A stretch of 64,000 nucleotides of DNA, taken from positions 10,943,878 through 11,007,877 of the forward strand of contig LR746264.1 of assembly GCA_902729315.2 (NCBI GenBank). Reading direction: 5' to 3'. The notes under the pieces were generated by a model, which had not been told where the DNA came from, made no database searches, and saw only the letters and a list, made by a program, of their open reading frames with translations. This document shows positions 26,401 to 42,737 of this stretch, in pieces. Position 1 is the stretch's first letter, and each line of letters starts with the position of its first letter. The translations under genes and the position numbers were made by a program. Source of the stretch: Spirodela intermedia. Lineage: Eukaryota > Streptophyta > Magnoliopsida > Alismatales > Araceae.

Positions 26401-28109
26401 GCCGCCAATGATGTAGATCCTACCACTGAGAATGGAAATGACGGTGCAGCAGAAGAAGATGCTGATAACGGTGAAGACGTAGATGATGAGAATGGCAACG
26501 ACACCGCAGCTGCAGAAGATCCAGACAATGGTGATGATGGTCCCAATGAGAATGGCAATGACACCGCAGCTGCAGAAGATGCAGGCAATGGTGCTGATGC
26601 TGCCGATGAGAATGGCAACGATGGTGCAGCTGTTAAGGACAAAGGTGAAGGGGATGAAGATGGTGTGGGGGCCCCAGTACTTAAGCCAAAACTTGGAAAA
26701 GCACCACTGGTGGTTACAGGCGCAGCCAGTGTAGACTTGATCGCTGTCGCTGTTGTGGTGGCATTGGTAGCTACAGTAGATGACCCCACAGTCACCGCGG
26801 CTGATGATGACGCTGCGGTCATTCCAAAACCAGCGAAAGGAGAAGAGAAAGATGTAGAAGATGGGGCCTGCGATGAGAACAAGGTTGCAGCAGAAGAAGC
26901 AGAGGTAGATGCTGCGGAAGATGCTCCTCCAGGGGCAGACTTAGCGGCGCCAACTGTAGGAAATGCACCAGTAGAGGGAGTAGAGAAAACAGAGGTGGCT
27001 GGAATGCTGAATCCGAACGAAAGCTGGGAAGGAGCTGAAGTTGCTGGAGTTGCAAACGAGAAGCCTGAGGATGACGAACCAGGCAAAGAAGGGGCAGACG
27101 GAGTTGAAAACGCACCGGTGGTAGATGGATTGGTTGACGAGGTGGATGGAGTCTTGAATGGCAGTGCACTACTCCCTAGAGAGAAGGGAGAAGCCGAAGA
27201 AGTAGAAGAGGACGAAGAGAGAGAGGAAGGAAAAGCTGGAGTCGAGCCCCCAGAAGACGCCGTGAAGGAAGGAAACGACGGGGCAGCGGATGCAGAGGAA
27301 GCACCAGAGGAGAACGTATTGAACGCCGGAGTATTAGAGGACCGAGCGCCGGCGGAGGACGAGGAGGGAGTCGATGTTCCAAACAAGGAGGGGAAGGCAC
27401 CAGGGGACGTAACGGCGGCGGTGGCAAAGATATTGGAAGTGGAGGAGGCCCCGAAACCGAAGGGTGATGGAACTGAGCCTGCACCGAAGCCAGGCGTTAC
27501 ATTGGTGGACGCCACCGGCCCCGTCGATGACGAAGGACCTGACGAGAACGGTATTGTAGCGGCGGCCGTGGCGGCGGAAGGTAAAGAAAACGACGCTGAT
27601 CCGGGACCCCCGGAGGACGAAAGGGACGATGACGGTAGGGCAGTGTTCGCCAGGCTGAATCCACCGGCGGAGGCAGCAGCAGAGGGAGTAGCGAAGGAGA
27701 AACCAGAAGCAGATGCGGCGGTCGACGAAGTTGAAGCGAAAGAGCTTCCGAACAGGAACCCCGAGGACAAGGCGGGCGAGGAGGAAGAGGAGGAGAACAG
27801 TGAAGAAGAGGTGCCGAAGGAGAACGGGGACGATGATGATTGCTGGGCGGAGGAGGACGAACCAGAGATGAGGGAGAAGGACGGGGATGAGGAGGAAGAA
27901 GAAGAGAACGGGGATGAGGACGACGAGGAGAACGGAGACGAGGAAGACAAAGAGAACGGTGATGGGGACGACGAGGAGGCGAAGGTGAAGGCGGAGGAGG
28001 ACGCGGGCAGGGAGAAGGAGAAGCCCGACGGCGACGAAGACGACGACGAAGAAGCTCCAGACGAGGACGAAGCTCCCGACGAGGAGAAGTTGAAGAAGGG
28101 CGACGCCAT
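20450..28109 (-). CDS. NUP62: Nucleoporin NUP62 (Nsp1-like)
   Basis: This is a central-channel nucleoporin; FG repeats form the permeability barrier and the coiled-coil C-terminus binds NUP54/NUP58. Nine exons, 5' to 3': 28109-26198, 25009-24901, 24788-24704, 24221-24099, 22428-22351, 21621-21518, 21075-20988, 20920-20822 and 20548-20450. Phases close exactly and give 898 residues. Exon 1 encodes MASPFFNF and a Ser/Ala/Pro-rich FG and FxFG domain of about 640 residues. The Nsp1_C coiled coil (about 675-880) shows SEITGKSVEEIIKQWNSELQ, ERTGKFRKQATAIAEWDRR and TPLDVVVRILNNQL. The ATG at 28109 is chosen because MASPFFNF matches plant NUP62 starts; the open frame continues upstream. The protein is longer than Arabidopsis NUP62 (about 740), mostly through Ser-rich runs. 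The transcript ends about 100 bases from a chromovirus fragment. Confidence 0.95.
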
Positions 28110-28470
28110 GCCGCCGCCGATCTCCCGCCCGCTCGCCGGCCGATTTAGGGATTCCGTCGCCCAGCGCAGTGCTCGAGGCGGGGCTTTGGAGGGAAAGTGG
28201 AGGGATGGAGGAGAGTGAGAGAGTGACAGCGACTCGTGGGCTGAAATCTCCGACGGCAGGCCCACTGCGGAAACCTTGCAATGCTCGCCCCACTTAATCA
28301 GAAACAACTTACTAACGCAAGGCTCATAAATAAAGAAAGACGATTCGTTCATCCGCCTCTCATCTACCCGGTTGGCCCATCAACCAAAAAAAAATCCCGT
28401 GATCCAGTCAGCCCATTTAGGCCCATAAAAGCTATTTGGACGCCAAAAGGCTCCCTCGTTGTATTGTTCT
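28110..28470. other. Spacer between PIG-K stop and NUP62 start
   Basis: About 360 bases separate the stop of PIG-K from the start codon of NUP62, both on the minus strand. They must hold the PIG-K 3' untranslated region and the NUP62 promoter and leader. The frame of NUP62 exon 1 stays open to about 28352 but has no family similarity there. No other feature is seen. Confidence 0.5.
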
Positions 28471-33868
<5,398 letters not shown>

Positions 33869-34979
33869 CGCCAAATCAACCCCCTGGAACAAATGCAAGT
33901 AGCAACAAATAAACACGTAGTAATACGACAACACCAATTCGACATAAGAGTAGAATTACCGACGTGTCGACGAATCTAGGAAGATGCCATGGGGGGATAA
34001 TGTGGGTGGGGGAGAAGGGGGGAGGGGAAACATTGACGGGTGAAATAATAGAGACAAGGGCCACTCCTGGAGCTGGACTGCGACGACCAGAGTGGCGGGG
34101 ATGTAGAAAGGGGTCGATGCAGGATTACCCAGAGGGCGACCCAGCCGGCGAAAAGGGAGGGACCGGAGCACGCACCAGTTGGCGATTCGAGGGCGGAAGG
34201 AGATAGATGCAGAAGTGATGCAGACAGACGGAGGATCGGAGGAAGGCTAGCTCGCAGATGCTCTTGACCGTGAGTGGTGGCGACGGCGAAAGCCTCCTTA
34301 ATAGGGATCCTCCCGACGGAGACAAAACCCCCCGTTAATTCAGCGGCGAGACCCTCCGGTGTCCCGTTGTGAGAGAGGACCCAGGCAGGCGATGGCTACG
34401 ACGGTCAGAAGATCACCCCGTAACCACGGCAACGAACTGGTATGCGTCTGATGATACTGCGTATACAGGAGGAGGAGAGAGAGAAAGAGAGAGATTCTAT
34501 TTTTTTTATAAAAAACATTTTTTTCGCGGATAAATATATTTTAGGACTAGAACTTTCGACTTTTTTGGGGATAAAATCACACAAAAACACTTTATCCAAT
34601 TACTGCGTTCCTTTTTAGGGATAAACCTCTTTTTTTTTTACGAAAAAGGTGGATGTGTTTATTTTAATGAGAGCATAATACCTGCCTTAATTAATATCAA
34701 AATTAAAATATAAAGGAAGCTCATTTAAAGTGTCAGCATATTATTCTTACTGTCGGAGTAACAGTATTTGTATACGTACCCTTTAAAGTAAAACAGTGGT
34801 GAGTATGTGAGAGAGAAAAAGTTTATCGGGGGCGCATCTGAAGAACCGGGCCACGTTCGTTTCACGCTTCATCTCGCCCTCGTTCGTCTTCCCCCCTAAT
34901 AACCGAGGCTCGGATAAAATCGACCGCCCGCCCCTATTTGGAGAAGGGGACGGCCGTTCGAGAACCCTCGGCGGCGGCG
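33869..34979. other. Shared upstream region of PIG-K and the PH-domain gene
   Basis: The two genes are transcribed away from each other and their start codons are 1.1 kb apart. A leader intron of PIG-K ends at the acceptor TTCCAG (33884-33889, minus strand), so part of this interval is PIG-K leader. A short GA run lies near 34475-34495. The part nearest the PH gene is AT-rich. No other gene is seen. Confidence 0.5.
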
Positions 34980-35474
34980 ATGGCGATGGCGAGCCTCTGG
35001 CGAGGTCTGACCTCTGCTGCATCATCATCGTCGACGGAAGATACCGGCGGCGTGGAGTTCTGGCACGGTCCCGAGAGGGTGGGGTGGCTGAACAAGCAGG
35101 GGGAATACATCAAGACGTGGCGGCGCCGCTGGTTCGTGCTGAAGCAGGGAAAGCTCTTCTGGTTCAAGGAGAGCGTGGTCACGCGCGCCTCCCGTCCCCG
35201 GGGAATCATCCCCGTGGGATCCTGCCTCACCGTCAAGGGGGCCGAGGATGTGCTCGGCCGCGATTTCGCCTTCGAGTTGTCCACGAGCAACGAAACCATG
35301 TACTTCATCGCCGACTCTGAGAAGGAGAAGGAGGAGTGGATCAACTCAATTGGCCGTTCCATTGTGCAGCAGTCTCGCTCTGTCGTCTCCCAAGATGCTG
35401 AAGTTGTCGATTATGACGACAAAGCCGGCAGTCGCACCTATGCCGACAAGGACCGAAAAATATCCTCAACCTGA
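34980..35474 (+). CDS. Small PH-domain protein (AtPH1-like)
   Basis: A single exon encodes 164 residues built almost entirely of one pleckstrin homology domain (about residues 25-130), which in plants binds phosphoinositides at endosomal or plasma membranes. Diagnostic stretches are EFWHGPERVGWLNKQGEYIK, TWRRRWFVLKQGKLFWFKE, SCLTVKGAEDVLGRDFAFEL and the closing helix DSEKEKEEWINSIGRSIVQQ. These match Arabidopsis PH1 (At2g29700) closely. The start MAMASLWRGL is the first ATG in frame; the open frame upstream begins without a Met. A second ATG six bases later is possible. The product is soluble, with no signal peptide. It is divergent from PIG-K. Confidence 0.92.
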   Translation: MAMASLWRGLTSAASSSSTEDTGGVEFWHGPERVGWLNKQGEYIKTWRRRWFVLKQGKLFWFKESVVTRASRPRGIIPVGSCLTVKGAEDVLGRDFAFELSTSNETMYFIADSEKEKEEWINSIGRSIVQQSRSVVSQDAEVVDYDDKAGSRTYADKDRKISST

Positions 35475-37218
35475 TCAGATCGATCTGCGCAGGTGGGATC
35501 TCCATGCAGATGAGATGTGTTGCTCTACATTTTTCTCTTCTAATATCCTCGGATCCCTCTCCGTGTCGATTATCCGGTGTTTATTTTGTATCTCGAATGC
35601 GTTTCTTTTGCACGGTGCCCGATGTTTGTTGATTGTGCCAATAAATAGGAGTCACAGTATCACCGTGACATGTATGTAAACGCTTTATCACAGGATTTCG
35701 TGTTGTAATACAGGATTTCACTGGCAATTGCGATCGCTCTAATTTCAGCCGTTCATACATAGATCATTCCATGGTTGTTACGTGATCACTGTAACACACG
35801 ACGCTCTTCTTCATCTGGCTGGGTTTAATTTCAGCCGTTCGTACATAGATCATTCCATGGTTGTTACGTGATCACTGTAACACACGACGCTCTTCTTCAT
35901 CTGGCTGGGTTTGCTCGGGTCTTATTTTTATCTGTCTTTGGTGGTTCGCTAAATGAGGTTTCCTCTTGCTTACTTATGAGACGAAGAATTAGGTAATGGA
36001 GAATAGTAAGACCGAGCTCCATTTGCTGTAGAAATCGATTAGGATATAACAATGGAGATCGTATAGGATCAGTCACAACAGGTTTTCTTGGTCATCTCAA
36101 ATTCCACTCAAGTACTTTTTAATATTAAGGTAAAAACTAGGTTGATTAAGAATGCACGAGAGAGGACACATCAATGAGGCAACTATTAAAGAGATTACTT
36201 CATGCTTAATGGGTCGGATGAAACAGCACCCTAATTTCGTTGCTGATGTTCTCGGGAAAAAATTATAACTACTGACCGCATATAACTCGTATCCCTCGCA
36301 ATGGTTAAAACACTTCTCTTGCCATCTGGGAGCTGATGCTGACTTTTTTCTGAGAATTGAGCCGGTGCATGGGGTCTGACTAACCAGGCACCGGAGATTT
36401 TTCTAGGTCAGCTATCCAAAGCTAGGTAATTGTTTTTCTTTAGGATCTTATGAGCATACACACAACAAGGGAAGAAGGCTGCAAAAAAGAAAAGAAAAAA
36501 TGAAGCCCAGGTTTTTCGCTGGTAGTCTGGTTCTTAGCATTTGACTCGGTTTCAGGAATCTCGACATCATATGTTTGAGATCATGGCCATTATTGCAGAG
36601 ATGCAAAGAAAGGGAAAAATGGTAATATTTTCCCATTATTGCTGCCCTCTCACTGCGAGAATAAGCACTGAATCCTCTCGTTTTTTGGATTCTCTTGTTC
36701 CAGATGTCAGTTGACCTGATTGCATAATGTCTCCTTATCTGTGGTGTTACTGAAATTGATTTGCATAGTGGGACCGATTCGATTTTCAGATTGCGGAGGA
36801 AACAAATTGGGCCAACCGAGTGATTTGGGAATTACTGTTCTTCCCACTGCGAGGAGAAGATAGTTGTGGGTTAGGCTAAACTCCCATGCCGATGCTTTCT
36901 CGAACTGGCTCCAGAAGAACCACGTTTCCCTTTTATCTACTATTGCTTGCGTACATTCGAAGATTTTAAGGGTACCGAGAGAAGTGTCCGCCGAGCTCTC
37001 TCTTCTCCGACATTATCAGAAGTCAACTTCTGCCATTTACGGTTGGGTTTTTTGAAGTCGACCATAATTGGCTATTCTTCTCTTCCCCCCGTTTTCAAGC
37101 ATGTTCCTTCAATCGGTCCATGTTTATGGGGCCCATCTCAAGGATATGAGATCCCACCACGCCACGACTCATGCTTCCCTCGCCCAGCTGATTTCTGCCC
37201 GGCGCAGGAGCCGGCACG
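35475..37218. other. PH gene 3' region and PPR upstream region
   Basis: No gene was recognised in this 1.7 kb. It holds the untranslated end of the PH gene, an exact-period tandem duplication at 35741-35912, then AT-rich DNA leading to the PPR start codon. Confidence 0.5.
35741..35912. repeat. 86-bp tandem duplication
   Basis: Two head-to-tail copies, 35741-35826 and 35827-35912, both start AATTTCAGCCGTTC and end CTGGCTGGGTTT. I see one difference (CATACAT against CGTACAT), so the duplication is recent. It contains ACGTGATCACTG, a partial palindrome. It lies about 270 bases after the PH gene stop and may be in or just past its untranslated end. Confidence 0.95.
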
Positions 37219-39438
37219 ATGCCACCGCCGGCAACGGCAGCGGCGGCGTTCGTCGGGCCAACAATCTCATCCTACGCCTCCGACCACGCCTTCCTCGAAG
37301 TGTTAGACCGCTGCCCCGACCACGCCACCGCGCGGCGTGCCCATGCCCGGATGCTCCGCCTGGGCCTGCTCTGCCATCCCCACCATGCCGGCCGCCTCAT
37401 CGCCGCCTGCTGCGTCCAGCCCTCCTGGCGCGACCCCTCGTACGCCCTCCGCGTCTTCGACCACCTCGCAGTTCCACCGGATCTCTTCACCTGGAACGTC
37501 CTCATCCGCGCCCACGCCTCCTCCGGCGACCCCCACCTCGCCCTCTTCCTCTTCTCCCGGCTTCTCAGCGAGACCCCTCACCGCCCTGACAAGTTCACCT
37601 TTCCCTTCGCCCTGAAGGCGGCGGCGGCGCCGGCGGTGGGGGCCTCCGGCGCCAGAGAAGGGCGCGCCCTGCACGGTATGGTCGTCAAGTCGCCGTTCCG
37701 CTCCGACGTCTTCGTGCTCAACTCCCTCTTAAACTTCTACGGTGCCGTGGGATGCCTCGACGACGCCCGCCAGCTGTTCGATAAGAGCCCCAAGAGGGAC
37801 GTCGTTTCCTGGAACACTATGATCACCGCGGCCGCAAGGGCGGGCCGCTGCGACGAGGCCCTGGCGATGTTCAGGGAGATGGAGATGGAGGGGCGCGCGG
37901 GTGTGGCGCCGAACGAGGTGACCGTCTTGGCGGCTCTCTCTGCGTGCGGCCAGAAGCGCGAGCTTGAGCTCGGCAGGTGGATTCATTCGTTCGTGGGCGC
38001 CGCCGAGCAGAGCTTGATCCTTTCCAACGCCTTCCTCGACATGTACGTCAAATGCGGCAGCCTGGACGACGCGGAGCAGCTTTTCGACAGAATGGTCCAA
38101 AAGGACGCGGTCTCCATGACGACGATGCTCGTCGGACTGGCCAAGGCCGGGAACTTCGAGGCGGCCGGGCAGCTGTTCGACGAAATACCTCATCGGGACG
38201 TGGCCTGCTGGAACGCGCTCATCTCCGCCTACGAGCAGGGTGGCCGGCCAAAGGAGTCGATGGAGCTGTTCCGGCGGGCGCTGGCGGCCAGCGTGGCGCC
38301 GGACCAGGTGACGCTGGTTGCCGCGCTCTCCGCCTGCGCCCAGATGGGCGCGCTGGACATGGGGCGCTGGATTCACGGCTACATGAATAAGAACCATCAT
38401 CATCTCGAGCAGAACTCCCACCTGACGACCTCCCTCATCGACATGTACTCCAAGTGCGGCGACCTGGAGCGGGCCCTCGAGGTGTTCGCCTCCGCGGGAG
38501 AGAAGAACGTCTTCGTGTGGAGCGCCATGATCGCGGGCCTTGGGATGTACGGCCGCGGGAAGGCCGCAGTGGAGCTCTTCCTGGAGATGCAGCAGTCCCG
38601 GGTGAGCCCCAACGCCGTGGCCTTCATTAACGTCCTCTCGGCCTGCAGCCATGCCGGGTTGGTCGAGGAGGGTGAGCGCCTCCTCCGCGAGATGCTCCCG
38701 GCGTACGGGGTCGAGCCTCAGATGGAGCATTACGCGGCCATGGTCGACATCCTCGCCCGCGCCGGGCGATTCGAAGCCGCCGTGGATCTCGTGAGGGGGC
38801 TTCCCGTGCCTCCCGGTGCTCCCGTGTGGGGAGCTCTGCTGGGGGCCTGCGCGACTCACGGGAAGACCGCGCTGGGGGAGGAGGCCTGCGGTCGCCTGCT
38901 CGAGCTGGAACCTCGGAATGACGGGGCCTACGTGCTACTCTCCAACTTGTACGCCAAATCGGGGAGGTGGGAAGCCGTGGGGAGGGTGAGGAAGCTGATG
39001 AAGGAGAGAGGGCTGGCGAAGGAACCAGGACGGAGCTCGATGGAGGTCGGCGGCGTCGTCCACAAGTTCCTGGCGGGGGACACCTCCCACCCCCGCCGGC
39101 GCGAGATCTACGCGAAGCTGGAGGAGATCATGGCGATGCTGAGGGCCTCCGGCCACTCCCCGGACACGGCGGGCCTGGTGCTGCAGCAAATCGAGGAGGA
39201 GGAGGCCAAGGAGCGGGCGCTGTCCCTTCACAGCGAGAAGCTAGCCATGGCCTTCGGGCTCATCAGCACCTCCCCCCCGTCGCCGATCCGGATCATGAAG
39301 AACCTGCGCGTGTGCGAGGACTGCCACTCCGCCGCCAAGCTCATCTCCATGGCCTACCGGCGGGAGATAGTCCTCAGAGATCGCCACCGCTTCCACCATT
39401 TCCGCGACGGCTGCTGCTCCTGCGGGGACTTCTGGTGA
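37219..39438 (+). CDS. DYW-class PPR protein, OTP81/QED1-like
   Basis: A single exon encodes 739 residues. PLS-type pentatricopeptide proteins bind organelle RNA and direct C-to-U editing; the DYW domain is the deaminase. Repeats run from about residue 60 to 510 (for example PDLFTWNVLIRAHASSGDP, RDVVSWNTMITAAARAG, RDVACWNALISAYEQGG, NVFVWSAMIAGLGMYG). E/E+ motifs follow (APVWGALLGACATHG, NDGAYVLLSNLYAKSGRWE). The DYW domain has the HSE active-site motif (His671, Glu673), a zinc-binding CEDC (699-702) and ends GCCSCGDFW, with Phe in place of Tyr, a common variant. The overall sequence is closest, from memory, to Arabidopsis At2g29760 (OTP81/QED1, chloroplast editing factor). The Ala-rich start fits a short plastid transit peptide. 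The gene is intronless and GC-rich, as usual for the family. Confidence 0.93.
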   Translation: MPPPATAAAAFVGPTISSYASDHAFLEVLDRCPDHATARRAHARMLRLGLLCHPHHAGRLIAACCVQPSWRDPSYALRVFDHLAVPPDLFTWNVLIRAHASSGDPHLALFLFSRLLSETPHRPDKFTFPFALKAAAAPAVGASGAREGRALHGMVVKSPFRSDVFVLNSLLNFYGAVGCLDDARQLFDKSPKRDVVSWNTMITAAARAGRCDEALAMFREMEMEGRAGVAPNEVTVLAALSACGQKRELELGRWIHSFVGAAEQSLILSNAFLDMYVKCGSLDDAEQLFDRMVQKDAVSMTTMLVGLAKAGNFEAAGQLFDEIPHRDVACWNALISAYEQGGRPKESMELFRRALAASVAPDQVTLVAALSACAQMGALDMGRWIHGYMNKNHHHLEQNSHLTTSLIDMYSKCGDLERALEVFASAGEKNVFVWSAMIAGLGMYGRGKAAVELFLEMQQSRVSPNAVAFINVLSACSHAGLVEEGERLLREMLPAYGVEPQMEHYAAMVDILARAGRFEAAVDLVRGLPVPPGAPVWGALLGACATHGKTALGEEACGRLLELEPRNDGAYVLLSNLYAKSGRWEAVGRVRKLMKERGLAKEPGRSSMEVGGVVHKFLAGDTSHPRRREIYAKLEEIMAMLRASGHSPDTAGLVLQQIEEEEAKERALSLHSEKLAMAFGLISTSPPSPIRIMKNLRVCEDCHSAAKLISMAYRREIVLRDRHRFHHFRDGCCSCGDFW

Positions 39439-39789
39439 GAACCAGAGCCAGAACCAGCCAGTCTCCCTCCTCCACACCGCTGCAGCAGATTCTCGAGGAT
39501 TCCACGTGGCGAGGGGCAGTTGGGGTCCCACACGTCGGAGGGGGAGCTGGCGCCGGCCACTCTCAGCCGCCGGAATGTCCAGCCCACACGTTTTTTTTTT
39601 CTTTGCTCCTCTTTTTTCAGTATGGCCCCCCATAAAATATTTTTTTATCCGCCAGAAGGTACGAAGGGTAGTTTTATAAAAGCTGGCCTGGCCAATCATC
39701 TCTTCCCCGCGGGCGTGCGAGTCTGAACGGAAAACGACGCGCGCCAAGAAGTAAAAGAAGGGGGAGGAGGCTCCGCTCTGGTTGTGGCC

Positions 39790-40068
39790 ATGGAGGTTCT
39801 GGTTGCCCCGAGCTCGAGGGGAGGAGGAGGGAGGGGGGATCCCTCGTGTTCGAGGGCCGCGATAGGACGGGGGGCGCCGGCGGCGTGGGGTGGAGTTCGG
39901 CTGCTCCAAGTCGCAGGGGTCGGCCGGCTGGGGTGGATTCACCCCATCTTTCTGCGCCCCAAGCCCGTGATCTCGCCGACCTTGCGCTCCTTTCGTTCCT
40001 GCTACGCCGCCTCTCGCTCCCCTTCTCTGGGTACCGACACGACGGAGGTGATCTCTCTGTCTGCTCTG

Positions 40069-40100
<32 letters not shown>

Positions 40101-42737
40101 CCCCTCCTTCCTCGAACTTACAGCTCGGACGTTCCCTCTGTCTCCATCGATTTTCGGTTCTGTGGCTGTACTTTATGAGGATTTGTGCCTGTCTACGCTG
40201 CGTCTTCTAGTTCCCCATTGCCCTTCTCAGCCACTTCGCCCCTCTCCCCTCCCCCACCACGCGTGCCGCTCCCGACTGTGATCGTCTAGTTTTCTCGGTA
40301 GTAGGCCTTTCGTTTTCTTCGGCGGCCATCTGATATGTCCTATGCTCACAACCTCGTCCGGCATTGTCCATGACATCCCACCCCTTCCCAGTACGATAGT
40401 TTTTTCCTTGATCATTTCCCCCGTGATCTTCTCATCCGCGTGGTAGTCTCCACTTTCGGTTCTCCTCCCTTTTAGGTCAGATACTCATAGCAATAAAAAG
40501 CTTAAATAGGTACATGATCCAGACCTAATGATCCAAGTTCGCGTGCTACATGCCATACTGTCATCTAGGGTACACGAATCCAGTTCTCGGGTCTCTTTAG
40601 TTGAAGTAAGATCTTTGGAGAGAGCCCCCAAGTTTGTAAATATGTCGATGTACGACCCCACGAATAACTAATCATCTAAAAGACCAAGTACATTCTTTCT
40701 TCAGATTCTATTTGGTATCCAAGGTTGTAAGTATTGCCTTTAAAAAACTGCATCCCAATCGCTATTTCCTGTTCTCATTGCCCTCGAATAATTATTGGTT
40801 AACTGACTAGTTTACGATTTGGATGCCTTCTTAGTCCTAAAAGCAATGACTCGTGGGACTATACTTTATAGAGTATTACTATTCAAATTTCAATGGGATT
40901 ATCAGGCCCAGATAGATTACAGAACCAGTGGAAGGTCATCTAGGATTAGTCAGTTTGTTAAGACCTCCGGAGTTGAAGAATAAAACACCCATTTTTCCCT
41001 TCATAGTTCTTGCTCTTCCTCGAGTCACTAAAATCGGAGAAAAGGAGCCCGAATGTGGGGCCATTTTATAACCTCCCGAGATTCAATTCTGTCAGACATT
41101 CTCTAGCCTTGCGATGTTAGAAAATAACCAGGTTTGTTAGGATGCCATCACTTCAGGCAGAGGCAAGCTCAGATCAAGCTGAAGCGGCAAGTGACCCATT
41201 GAATGGTGCCAGGGGCTCTGAAAGCACTGCAATTGGATCCCAAGTAGCAAGTGAACAGCTGAAGGAGGACACGGAGGAAGACCACGCCGAAGTTCAAACT
41301 CAAACAGAAGTTGGATCACAGGAGGCAGGTGCAGGTGCTAATTAGCTCCCTCTTAACAACCAGATACGCTTGTTTTTTTTATTGATTTTTATTAATTTAT
41401 ATTCTACAAAAATCTGATCGATGGTCCCCCAGATGATTTGGTCACTGCAGTCCATGTGAAGTTCAGGCTACGGCAGTCATGTGAATTTGGCGAGCAGTTC
41501 CTTCTTGTGGGTGAAGATACTAAGCTCGGCTCTTGGAAGCCGGGCAGTGCAATGCCAATGGAGTGGTCGGACGGCGATGTCTGGACGGTGGAAATGGTGA
41601 GACCCGATTCTCCGCTCTGAGAGTAGGTGGATGGCCGCGTGGCAGTTGAATTGGAGGTGCGCCACGAATAAATTGAGTCCCTGTTCTTCTGTGCTAGGAT
41701 TTGCCGGTGGGGAAAGAGATCAAGTTCAAGTTTATACTTCGAGAACTTTCAGGAGGCATCAAATGGCAGCCTGGGCCTGATCGAGTCCTGCAGACATGGG
41801 ATACAATAAACACGATCGTCGTCACACATGACTGGGAGAACGCAGAGGATCAGATTATTTCTGAGGAACGATTGGCATCTCTGGCCACCACCCAAGGAGA
41901 GGAGGAAGCCTCTGAAGAAACCACGACAGCAACTGACGGAGAGGATACTGAGAAGCAAGTGGTCACATCTGGCTCGGAAATTGCCGAGGAGAAAACAGTC
42001 GGCCCCGCAGGAGACCGAGTTTTAGTGCCTGGGTTGATGACAACGGGAGAGATCGACGACGGGATAGCAGAGGTAAATATAATGCCATGAAAACTTGTTC
42101 TACCCTTTCTTATTTTCCTAGACTCCTCAAAAGTCATCCGCAACCCCTCAAAAGTCGCATAGGTGGTGCCCCCTCCCTCTTAACAAACATGAATGCGCTC
42201 TGCATGCTGCCTAATCGGATCCTTCGCATCCATCTGCATCGGGAAGGTAGATGAGCCTAAGGTGGGCTGACAATTCTGAGTTCAGAAGCCCACAAAGAAG
42301 ACGAACTCCCAGAACGTCTGGAGCCTCGGCCTGATGACTTGGCAATATTAGTTCTCATGCCGCCAGGATGACTCATTGAAAATAACAACAGCCGGTGAAC
42401 CCAGCTTAAAGTTTGCCTTGTTTTCTCACAGGCTGCCACGCGCCCCGGCCAGGATGCGCTCATACTCGAGGGAAGAAGGCAGCAGGAGGCCTCCGAGGCC
42501 ACCGCCCTCGAGGCCGCCTCCGAGGCACCAGTCGAGGACGAGCACGAGGAGGCTGTATCCCGCGATGGACGGCAGCTCGGAGAGACAGATCCCCAAAGGG
42601 CCACTGGGAGCGCTACAGAAGAAGAGAAGGAGCCTGCATCGGCGGGCGGCATCCTCGAGAACGACATCCAATGGGGCAGAGAAACCCTTCAGAAGTTCCT
42701 CTCAAATATGGGGTTTTATCAACGAGGATCCACCTGA
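39790..42737 (+). CDS. Plastid-type CBM20 starch-binding domain protein
   Basis: This gene encodes a carbohydrate-binding-like protein of about 424-426 residues, resembling At5g01260 from memory. Exons: 39790-40047, about 41157-41328 (or to 41334), 41433-41596, 41698-42072 and 42432-42737. Exon 1 (MEVLVAPSSRG...) is Arg/Ser-rich and looks like a chloroplast transit peptide. An acidic spacer follows. The CBM20 domain begins AVHVKFRLRQSCEFGEQFLL, has GEDTKLGSWKP, PMEWSDGDVWTVEM and KEIKFKFILRE, and ends KWQPGPDRVLQTWD; the Trp residues are the expected starch contacts. The C-terminal part is Glu-rich and closes with NDIQWGRETLQKFLSNMGF. No catalytic domain is present. The start of exon 2 is uncertain: acceptors at 41121 and 41157 both keep the frame. 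Confidence 0.85.

Noticed and set aside
26185-28218. 677-codon plus-strand open frame, acidic and Asp/Glu-rich
   Set aside because: It is the exact antisense of the NUP62 FG-repeat exon. TCN/AGY serine codons on one strand read as Gly/Glu/Asp/Ala codons on the other, so the frame stays open by composition.
34938-34979. Longer N-terminus for the PH-domain protein
   Set aside because: The frame is open, but it begins at TTG, not ATG. The first real ATG is at 34980 and matches the family start.
36180-36290. A short plus-strand stretch reading HPNFVADVLGKKL, like the end of an RNase H domain
   Set aside because: It is only about a dozen residues, with stops on both sides and no other retroelement parts nearby. 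It could easily be chance.
37729-38859. 376-codon minus-strand open frame
   Set aside because: It is antisense to the GC-rich PPR gene, where stops are rare. It has no start context and no domain.
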